Below, piece after piece: positions 48,392-61,200 of a DNA stretch of 64,000 bases. This DNA is from Lineus longissimus (taxonomy: Eukaryota; Nemertea; Pilidiophora; Heteronemertea; Lineidae), in assembly GCF_910592395.1 (NCBI RefSeq), contig NC_088318.1, positions 16,430,349 to 16,494,348 of the forward strand, in the 5' to 3' direction. Under the pieces are notes generated by a model. That model had not been told where the DNA came from, ran no database searches, and saw nothing but the letters and a program-made list of their open reading frames with translations. The stretch's first letter is position 1; the number at the start of each line of letters is the position of its first letter. The translations under genes were made by a program, and so were the position numbers.

Positions 48392-50636
48392 GGTTGCGAC
48401 CAGGAAATCTATATATAGAACAGTTAAAGGCTAACGGGGCACGTCATCATCGCGTACATTCGGGAAAAACTCCCTAACGAGACCTTGGATGAGAGTGGTC
48501 TCATCAGGGAGTTTTCATGTGCGGCCAACCGTAGTTCTTAAAACAATCATTGATTTCATGGTTCTCACAGTATGCCGTGTTGATTTTGCAAATGTTTTTG
48601 CAAAGACATGTTTTTTTGAGTTTCTGAAACCTAAAACGCTACTCAATAGGCGGCTAACAAGAAACTACACATTTTACTGTTGTTGCCAACGTATGTGTAC
48701 ACTGAACTGGGGATGTGCGTCGGCCCCGTGTTGAAATGCCGTCCAGTCGCAGTTCGTGCGTTTTTCGCCGATTTGTGCACAATTCAACATATCTCAAAAG
48801 TTCAATGATTGACCCTCGATTTTTTTTTAATTTTTGTGTAGCGTAAGCAACTGTCTTTCACGGGAGAATGGTCACTGTAAGAATTATTCAGGAAGAAATG
48901 TATAATATTTGGGGTTTTCCGTGATTGTCCGGCCCAATTAATTGGCAATATTGCCATTTGGGATGGTGAACAGAGATGGGAGCAAATGCGACACTTTTGA
49001 TTTATTTCAACTCATCCACACCTTGAACTGGAGTAGAATTATGACTCTTATGATACAAGACCAAATCTGCCTAAAAAACGAAAAAATACACAAGAATTAA
49101 ATTATCTCAATTTATTCAATATATTGGACATCAATGAGGCAGTTTATGTTCCAAAGGCCCTGATGCCGGCCCTGATACAATAAAACCCAGCCCATGTCAC
49201 ATTGAATTCTATTCGCACGAGGTTCTGTATTGTGGTGGCACTAACGCTGCCACCTTGTGGTAATTAAAGGACTACGCCGTTCGTTATTACTGGTGGTCCA
49301 GGAAAATAGAAATGCAGTCATACACAATGCTGTCATTATGCATACGAATTTGCTGAAACTTAGTATTTGTAGTATTTTTATATCGGTCTATATTTACCCA
49401 ATTGGACATTTTCAAATTCAATTACAAACTTCAAATTTTTTACAAATGGCATAGGCGTAGTCCTTCATTCTTATGAATAAATTATTACACCAACAAACAA
49501 CATTTCGACATTAGCATCATAATGGATATCATTGCACATCTACAATAAGGTACCTTGATAAATAAAAGGTCTGTTTGGTCACCAGTCTTGGCAACTGTGC
49601 CCTCAAGATCTCAACCAATCAAACCTTACTACCTGGGAACGAGATTTAAGGATGAAGTCTCCCCTATACCGGTCATCACCATATTGAAAAATAAGTTTGC
49701 GCAGATATCAGTGGGAGTTGATCGAAAGAGTTCTCCTCAAATAATCCAAACATTTTAATATTTTCTGCACTATTTCTATATGTGCTGTCTTGATACAGCT
49801 TAGTAACCTCTCGGTTTCAGTGAGACAACCAATACCTCCAGTTCGGTATCAATTCCTTAAACACAACAAGTTATATCGTATCATATAGCACATGTAGCAG
49901 GGAGAGAGTGTACCCTCATGATATCAGATGAGAAATCTGATAATAATCCCATGATTTTGCATGTGAAAACACAAAACAGCGATTTTTTGCATAAGAAATA
50001 ATTTCTCCGATAAAAACATCACGACATATCCACCAGCATGACAATTTTCGACCAGCAATTTCTTTGTCACTCTTAGATTTTTGGGTTTTTTTAAGTTTCT
50101 CATCTGCTATTTATATTTAATCCATTGGGTGTTCATTCAACCTCTAAAACGAAGAACTAAACATTTTTAGCCTGAATTTTATAAAGATACAACATTAAGG
50201 ACATCAAGACACTGATACATCTATAGCTGCACGGATGATGAGATCACATATATCGTCATGCAAGTACATGTATAGGCTTGAGACATGATTAAATGATAAA
50301 CCATCAAATTCTAAAGTCTGAAGCTCCATGCTCGCAAAGATTTTATGCTGGAAAAATTTCTATTTTACGGTATTCAACCTAAGGCTAGCAAGAGAATTTA
50401 GCACAACAGCTGCAATTCAAGCACATACATTTTTACCTGAACATATCACGATGTTATAAATGGTCTGATAACGAGTGCATCATGAACCAGAATTGCACAC
50501 CTCCATATCATAAATGCTGTGTTCACATTGATTCTGAATTGAAACCCTTTTCTGTGTAGCGCTCTCCAGAATACAAATTGGTTGAACCGGTTTCAATGAT
50601 GCAGATGACTGCATTACTTCTAAAAGCGTCCACAAA
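48392..50636. other. Spacer between Spire and TBC1D20
   Basis: No gene recognised. It holds one TTAA family A element (49264-49467) and the downstream side of TBC1D20. Confidence 0.45.
49264..49467. mobile_element. TTAA family A element, second full copy
   Basis: TTAA on the left and TTCA on the right. Ends AAGGACTACGCC and GGCGTAGTCCTT are perfect 12-bp inverses. The interior shares CGTTCGTTATTACTGG and GGTCCAGGAAAATAG-type stretches with the 6773 copy in inverse orientation. Confidence 0.75.
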
Positions 50637-53600
50637 TTAGAACCACTCCCACTCCATTGCAGTGTTGAAAGCAGCAATAGCGGCAGCACTCAATCCAGCA
50701 CTGACGGCCCAAACAGTATATCTGGCCACATTTTTGGCCCGACTTTCACCTCTAGGTTGAGTCACTGGTTTCTTTTCCACGATATCGTCCTCATCATCCA
50801 CAAATGTTTCCCGTAGAAGTTTGGACTCTGGTCTCTGATTGAAGGCAACTTCAGCAAACTTTTCATAGTTCAAGATTGTTAAACTGAAAAATGAAATTGA
50901 TTGATGCATAACTGTAGTGTCACGCATAAACGCTCATCCCGCCTTGGAGGAGGAATACTCCCTGGAGAAAATCACCTCCAAGTGCAGAGCGTACACTGAA
51001 GAAGAAGATGAAGAAGAAGACAACAGACATCAAGTTAGTCTCATGATTATGCAAAAAAAGAGTTTTAGCCTGAAATACCGATGTTTAGCGAGAACACAAT
51101 GAAATCATGGCAAAATAAGTCCAAATTAAGATTCCAAAAAGGGCATGTTCCAAATGATGTAATTGAGAGGCCTGAACACTGGGGCTTTTAAGGCAAAAAT
51201 GTTCACTAATGAAAGCAGTTAACCTAATAAATAATCACTGACCAATTGAGTAATAAACTTATACCTTCGCAGATAGTGTTTCTTGGCTTCGTGTGCAAGT
51301 TCTCCAGGTGGAAACTGAACAAATAAGTCTCCTGCTCGACTGACTAGATGCTCCAACGGTAGGTCAGAGGGAATTTTAGAGAGCAAACAATGAATCATCG
51401 CCATATCACATTCAGTTTCAAGCACCGCGGTTTCCCTGTACAGTACAATCTGAAATTAAAACCCTGAAATCAGTAGTCATCATCATAAAGATTAGCTCAC
51501 ATTATTACACGTTTACTGCTGCCCATAATATATATATATGACCTTCATAGGGATATGAATTGTGGAGACTGACCTCTTTAGCCCTTGTAGGCAACCAATC
51601 TAGACAGGAGAGATAACTCCTAAAATCAAACTGGGTAGTCTGGGCTTTAGAGCTGGGCAATAGCATCCTGACTAGGAGACGAAAACTCTTAAATAGAGAA
51701 AAATGGAGATGATTTAGAAGGTTTTTACTCATTGTTTCATAGAATACTCACAGCAGCAGACAGGTAGATTGCCATTAGGGGATGACAAGCAAGAAAGAAG
51801 TCATATAATCGCACCACATGTCGATAGTCACTCAGGACGTGGCCGTACCACGTGATAAGCCATGGTAGGCAGAATATAGTACCGAGTTCCGCACTGAAAA
51901 TAGAAAATTTATTTGAGTCGTGAAACCTCTTGAGGATCCTAGTGCAAGGTGGACTTGGATCTCAGGAATAAAAGATGATCGGAACCACGTAATGCTCAGA
52001 GTTGATTCTCTGGGGTGATCATGTAGGATACAGCAGGACAAGCCACGCCCTTGCATTGTGCTTCCTAATGACTCACATGCCAATGTTCTCTCCGAGAAGA
52101 GGGCTCAGATAGGGTACAGGTAGTTGAGCATTGGAGTGGTGCAATTCATAGAGTTTATCTAATGACTTACTTGTCCATGTACTCTCTGAGAGGAGGGCTC
52201 GCCCGCCCAATGATAGGGTACAGGTAGTTGAGCATATGATTGGTGCGATCCATGGTACGGTCCATGAAGTCACGCAGGTGATGCGTCGAAAGCTTGTCAA
52301 CGAGAGCGAAAGTGATATCCTCGCCAACTACGAGAAGGAATGTCACGACAATGTCATGGTAACCCTGAAATTGACAATAAGATACATTTATTAGCTATCT
52401 CATGATATGCTCAAATGCGAGGCCTGGTATCATCACACCAAGTTTTGGCCATCTAGCCCCAGCATTTACAAAACGCGCTCCACAAACAGACGACGGAAGA
52501 CACATGATACTGTATAAGCTCGCCATAAGATAAGCCTGAACATTACCTGGTAATAATGGAGTTCTGGATGCCTGACGAGGACTCTCATGATGGTATCAAC
52601 CAGCTGATCCTGCAGCCCTAACCGCTCTTCATCCTCCATACCTGGAACAGAAGAAAACACTTCTTTTTGAAACACCAAATCTCCTTTGTGGACTTTCAAT
52701 CAGTAACACGAATAGCAGAAGTTGGAACAAAATCTGCAGATCTTGTATTCAGTTACATATGCGCATGAACATGTTCATCAATACATGTATGTCATATGAT
52801 GAGTTCTAATTCATGCACATGCACAAGATCGCCATATCCAGACGAAAGATTTTTACCTTTTTCTTCACTGAATCTCTTTAAATAAAGTCGACTACTCACC
52901 TGGAGGAAACCTTTTAAGAGATCTGTTGACATCCATGACCACTTGCTGATAATCTCGATGTGCCTTTAGAACAGACTCTTCTGAAAAGTAAAAATGAACA
53001 TGAATCTTAAAAAATCTAGAACTTGATCCTTTGACTTGAGCATGTCTTCAAGTTCAAAGAAGCAACATTTGGATAAAAATCAAGGTCTATCTGATTTTGC
53101 GCAACGGCCAATCAATGCAAGTTCTACAGTATTTACAAAGTTCTGGGAGCTTCTGCTCCCTTAACACCTTCAGCGCCGAACCACATAGATCTACGTGGCC
53201 CCAATCCCCTCCCCCTTTGAGCTGGTTATCGGAGTCTCATGGACTTCATGAAAGAACTACGCCATCGCCATCTTCAGGGAAAGGTAAGAACTGAAAAAAA
53301 CGTAGTTCTTTCATTTCTTTTCAGTTCCAGCCTTGCCCTGAAGATGGCGATGGCGTAGTTCTTTCATGAAGTCCATGAGACTCTGATAACCAGCTCAAAG
53401 AGGGGGATTTGGGCCACGTACATCTACGTGATTCGGCGCTGAAGGTGTCAAGTAATCCTGCAGCTTTAGTCTTGAATCATGCGAGACTTTGTGATCAGCC
53501 TGTTCGCTTGATGTTAATGGTATAAACGCAAACTGAACGCGAACTTTTAACTATCTTCTGTTAACTCGAGGTTCGTTGAAAATGTTGGTCATGGTGTTGT

Positions 53601-55169
53601 CTAACATTCAGGTTATATTTGTCACAGGTTTTGCTGGCTTTATAATATCACGGGTCAAAATGAAGAGTATACAATGATTTATTAGGAAACAATTCAAACT
53701 GCTTTGTAGACGATAACCTAAAACATAAATCTTTTGGGGTGTCAAAACAATAAAGAACTTTTTCACTTTAACAAACAAAACAGGTTTTTGTTTCAAAGAA
53801 ATATCAGACAAGCCGACAAATTATGATATCAAAATAACAATGACAGTTGTTTATTCCATGATCTAGACTTCCATTCAGATACTTGACATTCTGTTTGATA
53901 GAAAAAGAACACTTAGAAAATTGAAGTTTAGTACGAAAAGTTGAAGAAAACAGATATGACGGTATCATTATCAAGCAAAAAAAATACCACAACAATAAAT
54001 CTCGTTTATGAATTTTGCGTCCTGAATATGGTCCCAAGAACTCTTGGCAAAACAAGATAAATTGTTCCATTGTCCACACATCTGCATCTAAAAGATTGCT
54101 ACCAATGGCCTTGGACCAGTGACAGGTTTTCTGCCAGGACAGCGGCTCAGATTTCGAGTTACTCTTTGACAATTGCAGACTCCTTTTGGTCAGAGATGCT
54201 GGGCGGTGGCATTATTGTTCTGACACCAATAAAAGTGGTTACACATAGGCGCCTATTACAAAAAGGAAAACCGACTAATAAAGAAAGCTCTACTAAATTC
54301 TTCACTTACTTGGTTTTGAAGGAATGTCATTGATATCAACATCAAGCAACTTTGGCCAGGCCTTTTGTCGCAGTTCATCAGTGATGAAACCACCTTTACT
54401 GATTGCCATTTGGCGGAGCGAGACAATATCAACAGGCTCATGGCTCAACAATTTGTGCAGGGCTACAACCTTCTGTTGTCTGGAGAATTCATCTGGAATG
54501 CAAGGTTGAAGAAATGGATACAAGACACCTTTTGCAATGTGTTTTAGTACCCCTGTTCCTAAAAAGATTAGAAAAGGATAACATCAAGAAGAGCTGCATG
54601 GTGTATATTGCAGCGTATGTCAGCCTGATGACTTGGTCTTCTCCTAAGGAGCAGTCCATCATCATACATGTACATGTCACAAGTCATGTTATCAATCTTT
54701 TGCTTGTTCATGAGAGCGAGCGCATGAGTTAATGTACTGAATCCCTGTACTGAAAGGTATAAGAAAGAAGTACTTCAATGGTACACCCTCATTGGCCTCA
54801 AGCAAAAACTGCTCTTTTTACGAGAAAAAGAATTATGTAGCTACATTTTAGTATACATTTTTGTCGACCTGGCAATGATTTATAAATAATGGAACAGCGT
54901 GTATAATTTGTATTGTAGCAGGACGTACCTCTTGGGTTTTCTTGAGATTGTCTCGGTGAACAATTATTTTCGATGAATCGTAACTTCAAATTTGCAGCTG
55001 GACTCACATGGTTCGTAATCGTATGATTTCCTGATGTGTGTGAACTGCCCTTCTCTACAGTTCTAAGATCGTGCTCTGGCAAGGCATCACGCAGGTTGTC
55101 TAAATTCAAAATGCTGTCGGCATCGCTGTCTTTGTCATTCAGGTTATTCATAATGTCAATCAATGACAT
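50637..55169 (-). CDS. TBC1D20: TBC1D20, Rab GTPase-activating protein
   Basis: ER-anchored TBC-domain GAP acting on Rab1 and Rab18 in ER-Golgi traffic, autophagy and lipid droplets. Exons, minus strand: 54929-55169, 54310-54492, 52900-52980, 52547-52641, 52171-52364, 51752-51893, 51265-51449, 50637-50883. In-phase total 455 residues. Marks: MAISKGGFITDELRQKAWPK; the arginine-finger stretch YQQVVMDVNRS (Arg near 161); HYYQGYHD with the glutamine finger near 200; STHHLRDFMD; LSDYRHVVRLYDFF; RAGDLFVQFPPGELA; and a C-terminal membrane anchor (YTVWAVSAGLSAAAIAAF). The 80-residue N-terminal exon is Asp/Asn/Ser-rich and longer than I recall in human. An acceptor just upstream of 55228 leaves room for another first exon. 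About 430 bp separate its start from a divergent small gene. Confidence 0.95.
52064..52150 (-). pseudogene. Partial duplicate of a TBC1D20 exon and its donor
   Basis: This intron stretch is a diverged copy of the 3' end of exon 5 (52159-52255). On the minus strand both carry CTCAACTACCTGTACCCTAT. The copy lacks about 13-15 bp that the true exon has (the GGGCGGGCG stretch) and keeps a donor-like GTGAGT at 52076-52071. I see no good acceptor, so use as an alternative exon looks unlikely. Confidence 0.7.
53161..53451. mobile_element. Foldback element family B, copy 3
   Basis: TTAA then CACCTTCAGCGCCGAA on the left, inverse TTCGGCGCTGAAGGTGT on the right followed by TCAA. Long near-perfect arms (about 53165-53280 and 53335-53447) share GATGGCGATGGCGTAGTT with copies 1 and 2. 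In a TBC1D20 intron. Confidence 0.85.
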
Positions 55170-55575
55170 GGGCTGAGCCCCTTTTTCACTTTTGGTTGGG
55201 CTCAGAAGGATTGTCCTTCCAAGTAAGACTGGAAAATATAAGTTCTACATTGTCATGAAGTTCTTAATTAACAAAAGATTGTCACAAATGAAATACACCA
55301 TAAGTCTCGATGAGTGAATATTGGCAGGTTTTGAAAACAGTCAGGTGGCAAAATAAAAATTGCAGAAAGTGTTGCTGCTTCTGGCAAGACCAACAAAAAA
55401 ATCGTCTGCTATTGTTCTTTATTTTACGCTACTAGTTATTTTAAGGACAATTTTGGTAATATTGAAATATTTTAAAAGGCTTTAATAAATAATAGTACTC
55501 ATAAAAACGAATATTTGAGGCTAAACAAGATGTTTTGTCTAAAATTTGTTATTGTGTTGGGCGATAAATGCCGCG

Positions 55576-55583
55576 TCATGTGA
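55576..55583. promoter_or_regulatory. TCATGTGA box between TBC1D20 and the small gene
   Basis: TCATGTGA is the M-box form of the E-box bound by MITF/TFE-type factors. It lies 17 bp upstream of the small gene's start. Use is inference. Confidence 0.25.
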
Positions 55584-55599
55584 CCCAAATTTGGACAAA

Positions 55600-56002
55600 A
55601 TGGTGGTCAACCAACCGCGATTGCGGCGATCGCCGTCGGTAAATCAGGCAGAAGACGTTGTAGAAGAATCGAAAAAACAAAGGCAACGACAGCCAGATAA
55701 GCCGTAAGTGGAATAAATGTTTCCAACTAAATTTTGAAGCAAATGGTTTTTCAGTTTTTTGTGTCGAGTCGTTTGAAGGAAGTGACGACATTCGATTGAC
55801 CTCTTCCTGCAGGGCCTACCAGTACCAGTACCATTTACCGGACAAAGTAATTTCGGACAAGATTCCTAGAACAATCAACAACACCGGCGTTGCCAGGTGT
55901 ACCAGTTGGTTTTCCGCCAAAACAGTGCCAGAAATTCCAGGTCATTTAAAAAAAAATTATTCAGCGGTTTCTTTAGGCCTACCACAAAGTCAAGACGAAT
56001 AA
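55600..56002 (+). CDS. Unrecognised small two-exon gene, divergent from TBC1D20
   Basis: Exon 1 55600-55703 ends CC/GTAAGT. Exon 2 55813-56002 begins after TCCTGCAG and runs to TAA. Phases agree, giving 97 residues. The start is in AAAATGG context. The N-terminal third is basic and glutamine-rich (PRLRRSPS, KKQRQRQPDKP). The C-terminal part has TGVARCTSWFSAKTVPEI and PGHLKKNYSAV, which look structured but match no family I can name. No signal peptide or membrane segment. The intron is about 109 bp. It might be the first part of a longer gene spliced onward. Support is a good ATG, a consensus donor and acceptor and an open frame only. Confidence 0.45.
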
Positions 56003-58271
56003 GAACCAAAACAAAAACAAGCAAAGCAAATGAAATGCACACAGTGACACACTCAGTCTCGGATCAGGTCAGATTCAGAAGGCTATGGCACCAACTTTGG
56101 ACAATGCCATAAGCCATTGTGACCCTTTTTTCCGCTGAAACGCATCACTGGTCAGCGCCCAAACAAACTTCAAAAAGTTCGATGCTTGTTCCACCACCAT
56201 AAACTAAGGTAGTTGATCAATAGACAATTTCAACAATTTGAATTTGAGTGCTGACCAGTCATGCGTTTCAGTATGTCAGTTTCGACTATACCCTAGTTTA
56301 GTTACAAACAGACTCGTCTTCAGGTAGAAGTGTAATATGAACATTGCGTCGCATGGTTGAATAGGCCTTTTTAACCATGCAATGTCCTTGTCGAAGCTGC
56401 CTAATACTTTGCCCATACATGTATCGTATGATTGATATTTGGATATCTCTTTATGGTGCAGTTGAAATCCAAAACTTGAGGGTCAAGATGATATAGCTGG
56501 GCACCCTTTGACCCAACATGCAGTGGCCATGTGAGAGAGTGGATCAGACCCTTTTATGTCAAGGGGCTTGATCGTTCAAAATGATAAAAAGTGGCCAAGT
56601 TTGATAGGTAGGAGTGGAGGACTCTTTCATGTCTTCGTGACATCGTGTGAAGTGGAAAATCTTTGACATGAATTCACATTGTTCAATCAAAGTCCAAACT
56701 AAGTGTCTGTAATAGCTTCATTGCCCAGACAGGATTAGGGTTTCATCATGAGAAAATAGGGCATGTAAAGAGCAAAAGTTGGCCTAAAGTCAAAATGATA
56801 AAGGTACCAAGTTTGGTAGATAAGAGGGCAACAATCTTCGGTCTTGTGACTGTGTGTGGTGTGTGAAGTAGCTGTCCTGAATTCAAATAGTTCAAAGTCC
56901 AAATACTGTTACAGTGTCAGTGTTCTCAAAACGCTAAATTAAAACTACCAAAGATAAATTTGACGAAATCTAAAACTGTATAGCTGTGAAATGTTTACAG
57001 TATTTACATGAATGGCAGAGATCCTATCTGTTGTCATGACGTCTGTAAAGTGTAAATAAAGTTCAGATATCAAAATGCCTAATACTAATGTACCAGTGCC
57101 GTAGCTGTGCTCAGTGTTAAAGGGACAATATAGGCAGCAGCTAGGCAGGCAATAGGGATCTCTCACATCCCACAGTAGGTCGATATATATTTCTTTATTC
57201 CATATTGAATATCGAACAAAGATCGTCTAAAATGTGAAAACCAAAACATGGAGTTTCAGATTCATATTTGGGCCATTTGAATGATAACAAAAACCTATTT
57301 CTTTGTTGTTTTTGACGATATTATTATCGTCCTTGAAACCCAGACAGTGATGACATCCCAGACTTTTGGTAAACAAACAACATCTTTTTGTGTAGAATTG
57401 GCGTCTGGCCTTTTTCTGTGAACTGTCATTTGTCAATATTATTGTGACACATAATTTTCATTGGCTCGGGCTAGCTGTTGACCGCATGTTTTGAAACTCC
57501 TTAGTACAGTTTTGCTTTGTCACTGAAAAACTGATTTGAGGTTAAGTGGACAATATCTGAATAAAAAGCATTTTTAAGAAATGTTATATTAATCATCAAA
57601 CTGAAAAAGATGAAAACATTGAAAAAAGAGTGTTAGATAGCAGGGTCAGATACTCAGAATCAAAAGCTCCGGTGTTATAATCAAAATCATCAAAAACTGG
57701 TTTTGACCATTTGAATGACCCATGACCCCATTATTCATTTGATAATATTTTCCAGCACTTGTAACTCTTCTGAACTGTGTGACAATGAGTGACCAGCAAA
57801 AATACTGTCTAGACCTTATCAAGTTTATTTTGGACTTCACTCAAATTATTTACATCATGTCTTTTATTAGGTCATTGAGTCCCAGTTAGTAGTAATTCCT
57901 TTCACTCATGTTCAAACCGTAATCATCATCATTGGGTTCATGTCAATATAATGGCAAACTGAAACTTTTCCAGTCATTGCTGTCTTAGACCTTGGACCAG
58001 GAGGATAGCATTTCATTTTTGTTGCTCGAGGGAAGATCCGCACTGTTCTTGTTATTTGTTTTTTTGCCTCGCCTGAGATCTCACCAGTTCTAAATAGTTC
58101 GAGGTTAAGTTGTTGTTTTTTTATCTGTTTCGAAATTGAGAACGTTTGTGACTTATACAGCTGAGCCACTCGTGCTGCCACATTACAAAATTCTTTTGAA
58201 TTTGGTGCACATTTTGTGTGACTTTTTGTGCGAAAGTCTTATTCAATTTTTTTGTGGTGGTTGGGAGAAAA
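56003..58271. other. Spacer upstream of DGAT1
   Basis: No gene seen. It holds a small inverted-repeat element (56134-56273) and, at 57117 onward, TTAAAGGGACAATATAGGCA, an element end also seen inverted at 61526-61558. Confidence 0.45.
56134..56273. mobile_element. Small inverted-repeat element with TGAAACGCAT ends
   Basis: Ends TGAAACGCATCACTGGTCAG and CTGACCAGTCATGCGTTTCA are imperfect inverses, about 140 bp apart. A single related end (GAAACCCATGACTGGTCAG) occurs near 63280 in a DGAT1 intron. Confidence 0.65.
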
Positions 58272-61200
58272 ATGGGGCGCATCAGACAACGGAAACGAAG
58301 TCACAGCGTCAGTGGCATCAGTTCTCGGAGATCTGGATCACTGTCTAGTGAAAGCGACAAAGAAAATGTCGCAGAAAACTGTGAGAGAATTAGAATGTTT
58401 GCAAAGCGTTGCAATGAACATGATGAACGCCGTAAGAACTCTTCAGATTCCGGTTGTGATGCTTGTGCCACGGATGTTTTAAAAACTGAAAACGGACATT
58501 TAGGGAACGGGGAGATTCCAAAAAATGGCACAATTTCAGATGGACATTGTCGAGGATGTGACGACGCCGTATCAGATTGCTCTAAAACAAATGGAGGGAC
58601 TTCTGTCAGTGAAAATAATCATGCTGCGTCAAAAGATTCGTTTTCGTGGTACCACAAACTTTTGCCGTATAGTTGGATTTGGGAACCAGAATATGTTGTT
58701 GTTAAGTCACGCAGTCAAGCACAGCCGAACCAAGCGTCAGAGTAAGAGATGAACTTCTTTATTGTGTTCTTTACAATGTGCCAATTTCGGCATCCCATTA
58801 TTGTCATAAACTTGTACCCACATCGTCCCCAGGCCAGGATACAATCTTGAACGAGAGGCGCTGATTTCGTTCCTTACAACGCCTCTAATGCTGGTCAGTT
58901 GCCACCATCTTGAAAAGCAGTACAGCAGGAACTGTTTTTTATTCATGTTGTTCTTCCTTATTATTAAAAACGCATTATTTCTCATGTTTTGTAGGATCCA
59001 TCATCAGACAGACTCCCTCCTCAGCACATCCAGTGGCTTTAACAATTACAGAGGACTGTTAAATCTGTGCATAGTTCTTCTGGTGAGTGTGGAACATTTC
59101 ATTTTTTGGGGGGAGTGGAGGGGCTACATTGTGTCCTAGCTTTGAACCAATGGGGCCTTTACTTAGGTAACACTCTCGACAGTGTTTGGTTGTGTAGTCC
59201 ATGTCGAAAAAGGGGTGCTCTGCTCGTGTTCATTGTACTACTGGTGGCCAAGGAAAATGGAAATACCAATGCAGGGCTTCCGGGTTTTAGTAATGCCGCC
59301 GGTCAGATTGAGTCACCGAATCAGCATTTTATGCACAGTCAGTGATTTTGGTTCAGTTTTAATGAACGCTTTGGGGTAATTTTTGTGTTTTCTGATGTCT
59401 TGTCTGCCGGATCATTGATAAATGGTAAGATGTAATCCAGTCTAGTCCAACTTAATCCCCCTGACCATGTACAAGTTCAGTTGGTCACATGATAAGTAAG
59501 TTAATTACCACATGAGGTTCAGACAGATTAAGTTACATCACTGTAATTATCACTTTAGACTTTATGAATAGATCATTGTTGCAATTTGTCAGTAGTACTG
59601 CCTTTTCTACATATTGTAAAATTCAAGGTTAAAATCATTTCAAGACTAATGTCCATTTGTAAATGTTTTTTGTCTACAACATTTTGGGTTCTGGGCCTGA
59701 TACTAATAGTGGGAGTTCAAAGCACATTTTGCCACTGAGGCTGGTCTTAACCCTTTCTCTGTGTAACCACTGAAATTTGGCGATGTCAGACCCTTTCAGA
59801 ATATTGCGGGACCGCCGGTTTCCAGCGATCCCGCTTTAATAAAGCTCTAACAGTAGACCGATCATTCTGCCATCTACATTTAATTATCATATTTGTGCTG
59901 CAACACTTATCTGCTTAGTATACTTGTAGGGTCATCCTTGCCTAGATGTTTAGATAGCCTATACCTTTTTCCTGGGTTGGGTACTCTGTTGAAAATATCT
60001 CTGAATATTCAAGTTGTTATTTGCTGTCATTTCAGGTGTTGTCCAATGCCAGAGTTGCTTTGGAGAACATCATAAAGTAAGAATTCCTTCCATCATATTT
60101 TGCCGCAATTAGTTTCTGTGTCATGAGTCAGAGTGGGAATGTTCTTGGCTGGCTTTTTCGACTTGTCTCAGATGGTTTTAAAGGGGGGGGGCTTAGCTCA
60201 GATGGAAAGATCTGATCTGTTGGGTAAGAGAGGGAGGTGGAGGGAATCAGTCAGGGAATCCCAGGATAGCTGAAAATGCGTCAAAGCCACTTTGAGCATT
60301 TGTCAAGGAAACCAATGGAAAAAAACTTTGAAAATGATGGGTTTTTGTTTAAAACTAACTTTTTCTCTAGGTATGGTATCCTTGTGGACCCCATCGCCTA
60401 TGTCACATTCTTCCTGGCAGACCCATACTCCTGGCCATGTCTCTGCCTATTGTTGTGTAAGTATAAAATGACAACCCCTTGCCTTGTCACATTCTTCCTG
60501 GCAAACCCATACTCCTGGCCATGTCTCTGCCTATTGTTGTGTAAGTATAAAATAACAACCCCTTGCCTTGTCACATTCTTCCTGGCAGACCCATACTCCT
60601 GGCCATGTCTCTGCCTATTGTTGTGTAAGTATAAAATAACAACCCCTTGCCTTGTCACATTCTTCCTGGCAGACCCATACTCCTGGCCATGTCTCTGCCT
60701 ATTGTTATGTGAGTATAAAAGAACACCCCATCACCTACATGTATGTCATATTCTCCATATTCCTGGCCAGGTTTGTAGGCCTAAGTAAGTATAACATAAC
60801 ACAGATCTGTCTCTTTTAAAACTGTTAATAGCTATTTTATAATAGATGTTGTAATTTTTTCAGCATGCAATATCTTCATCTTCAACGCATACAGCCTGGA
60901 AAAACTTCTCGCAAAGGTAAGTTTTTTTGCGCTTTGTCCTCGTTACGGAAATTATGTCAGTGAAATAAGGCCATGAATGAGATAGGTGTCCTGATTAGAG
61001 AGGTGAAAATGAATGGAAACAACCAATTTGGGACAAAAACTGGTGTCCTTAGTAGAGTGGTTGTCCTTAATAGAGAGGTTTCTTCTAAGGGAGGTTCCAC
61101 TGTATCTAGTTTTAGTTAGAAAATGGGGACGGGGCACTGCAGTGAAACTAAAGTTCCAGTTGTTTTGTTTTCAATTAATACTTGTGCTAGTCCATGATGG

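Noticed and set aside
60188-60232. tRNA gene from GGCTTAGCTCAGATGG
   Set aside because: A box A-like head with no box B or acceptor stem partner.
60398-60788. A repeat protein translated from the 84-bp units as a separate gene
   Set aside because: The open frame is explained by duplication of the DGAT1 exon end and its intron start. Listed as a repeat with possible donor choice instead.
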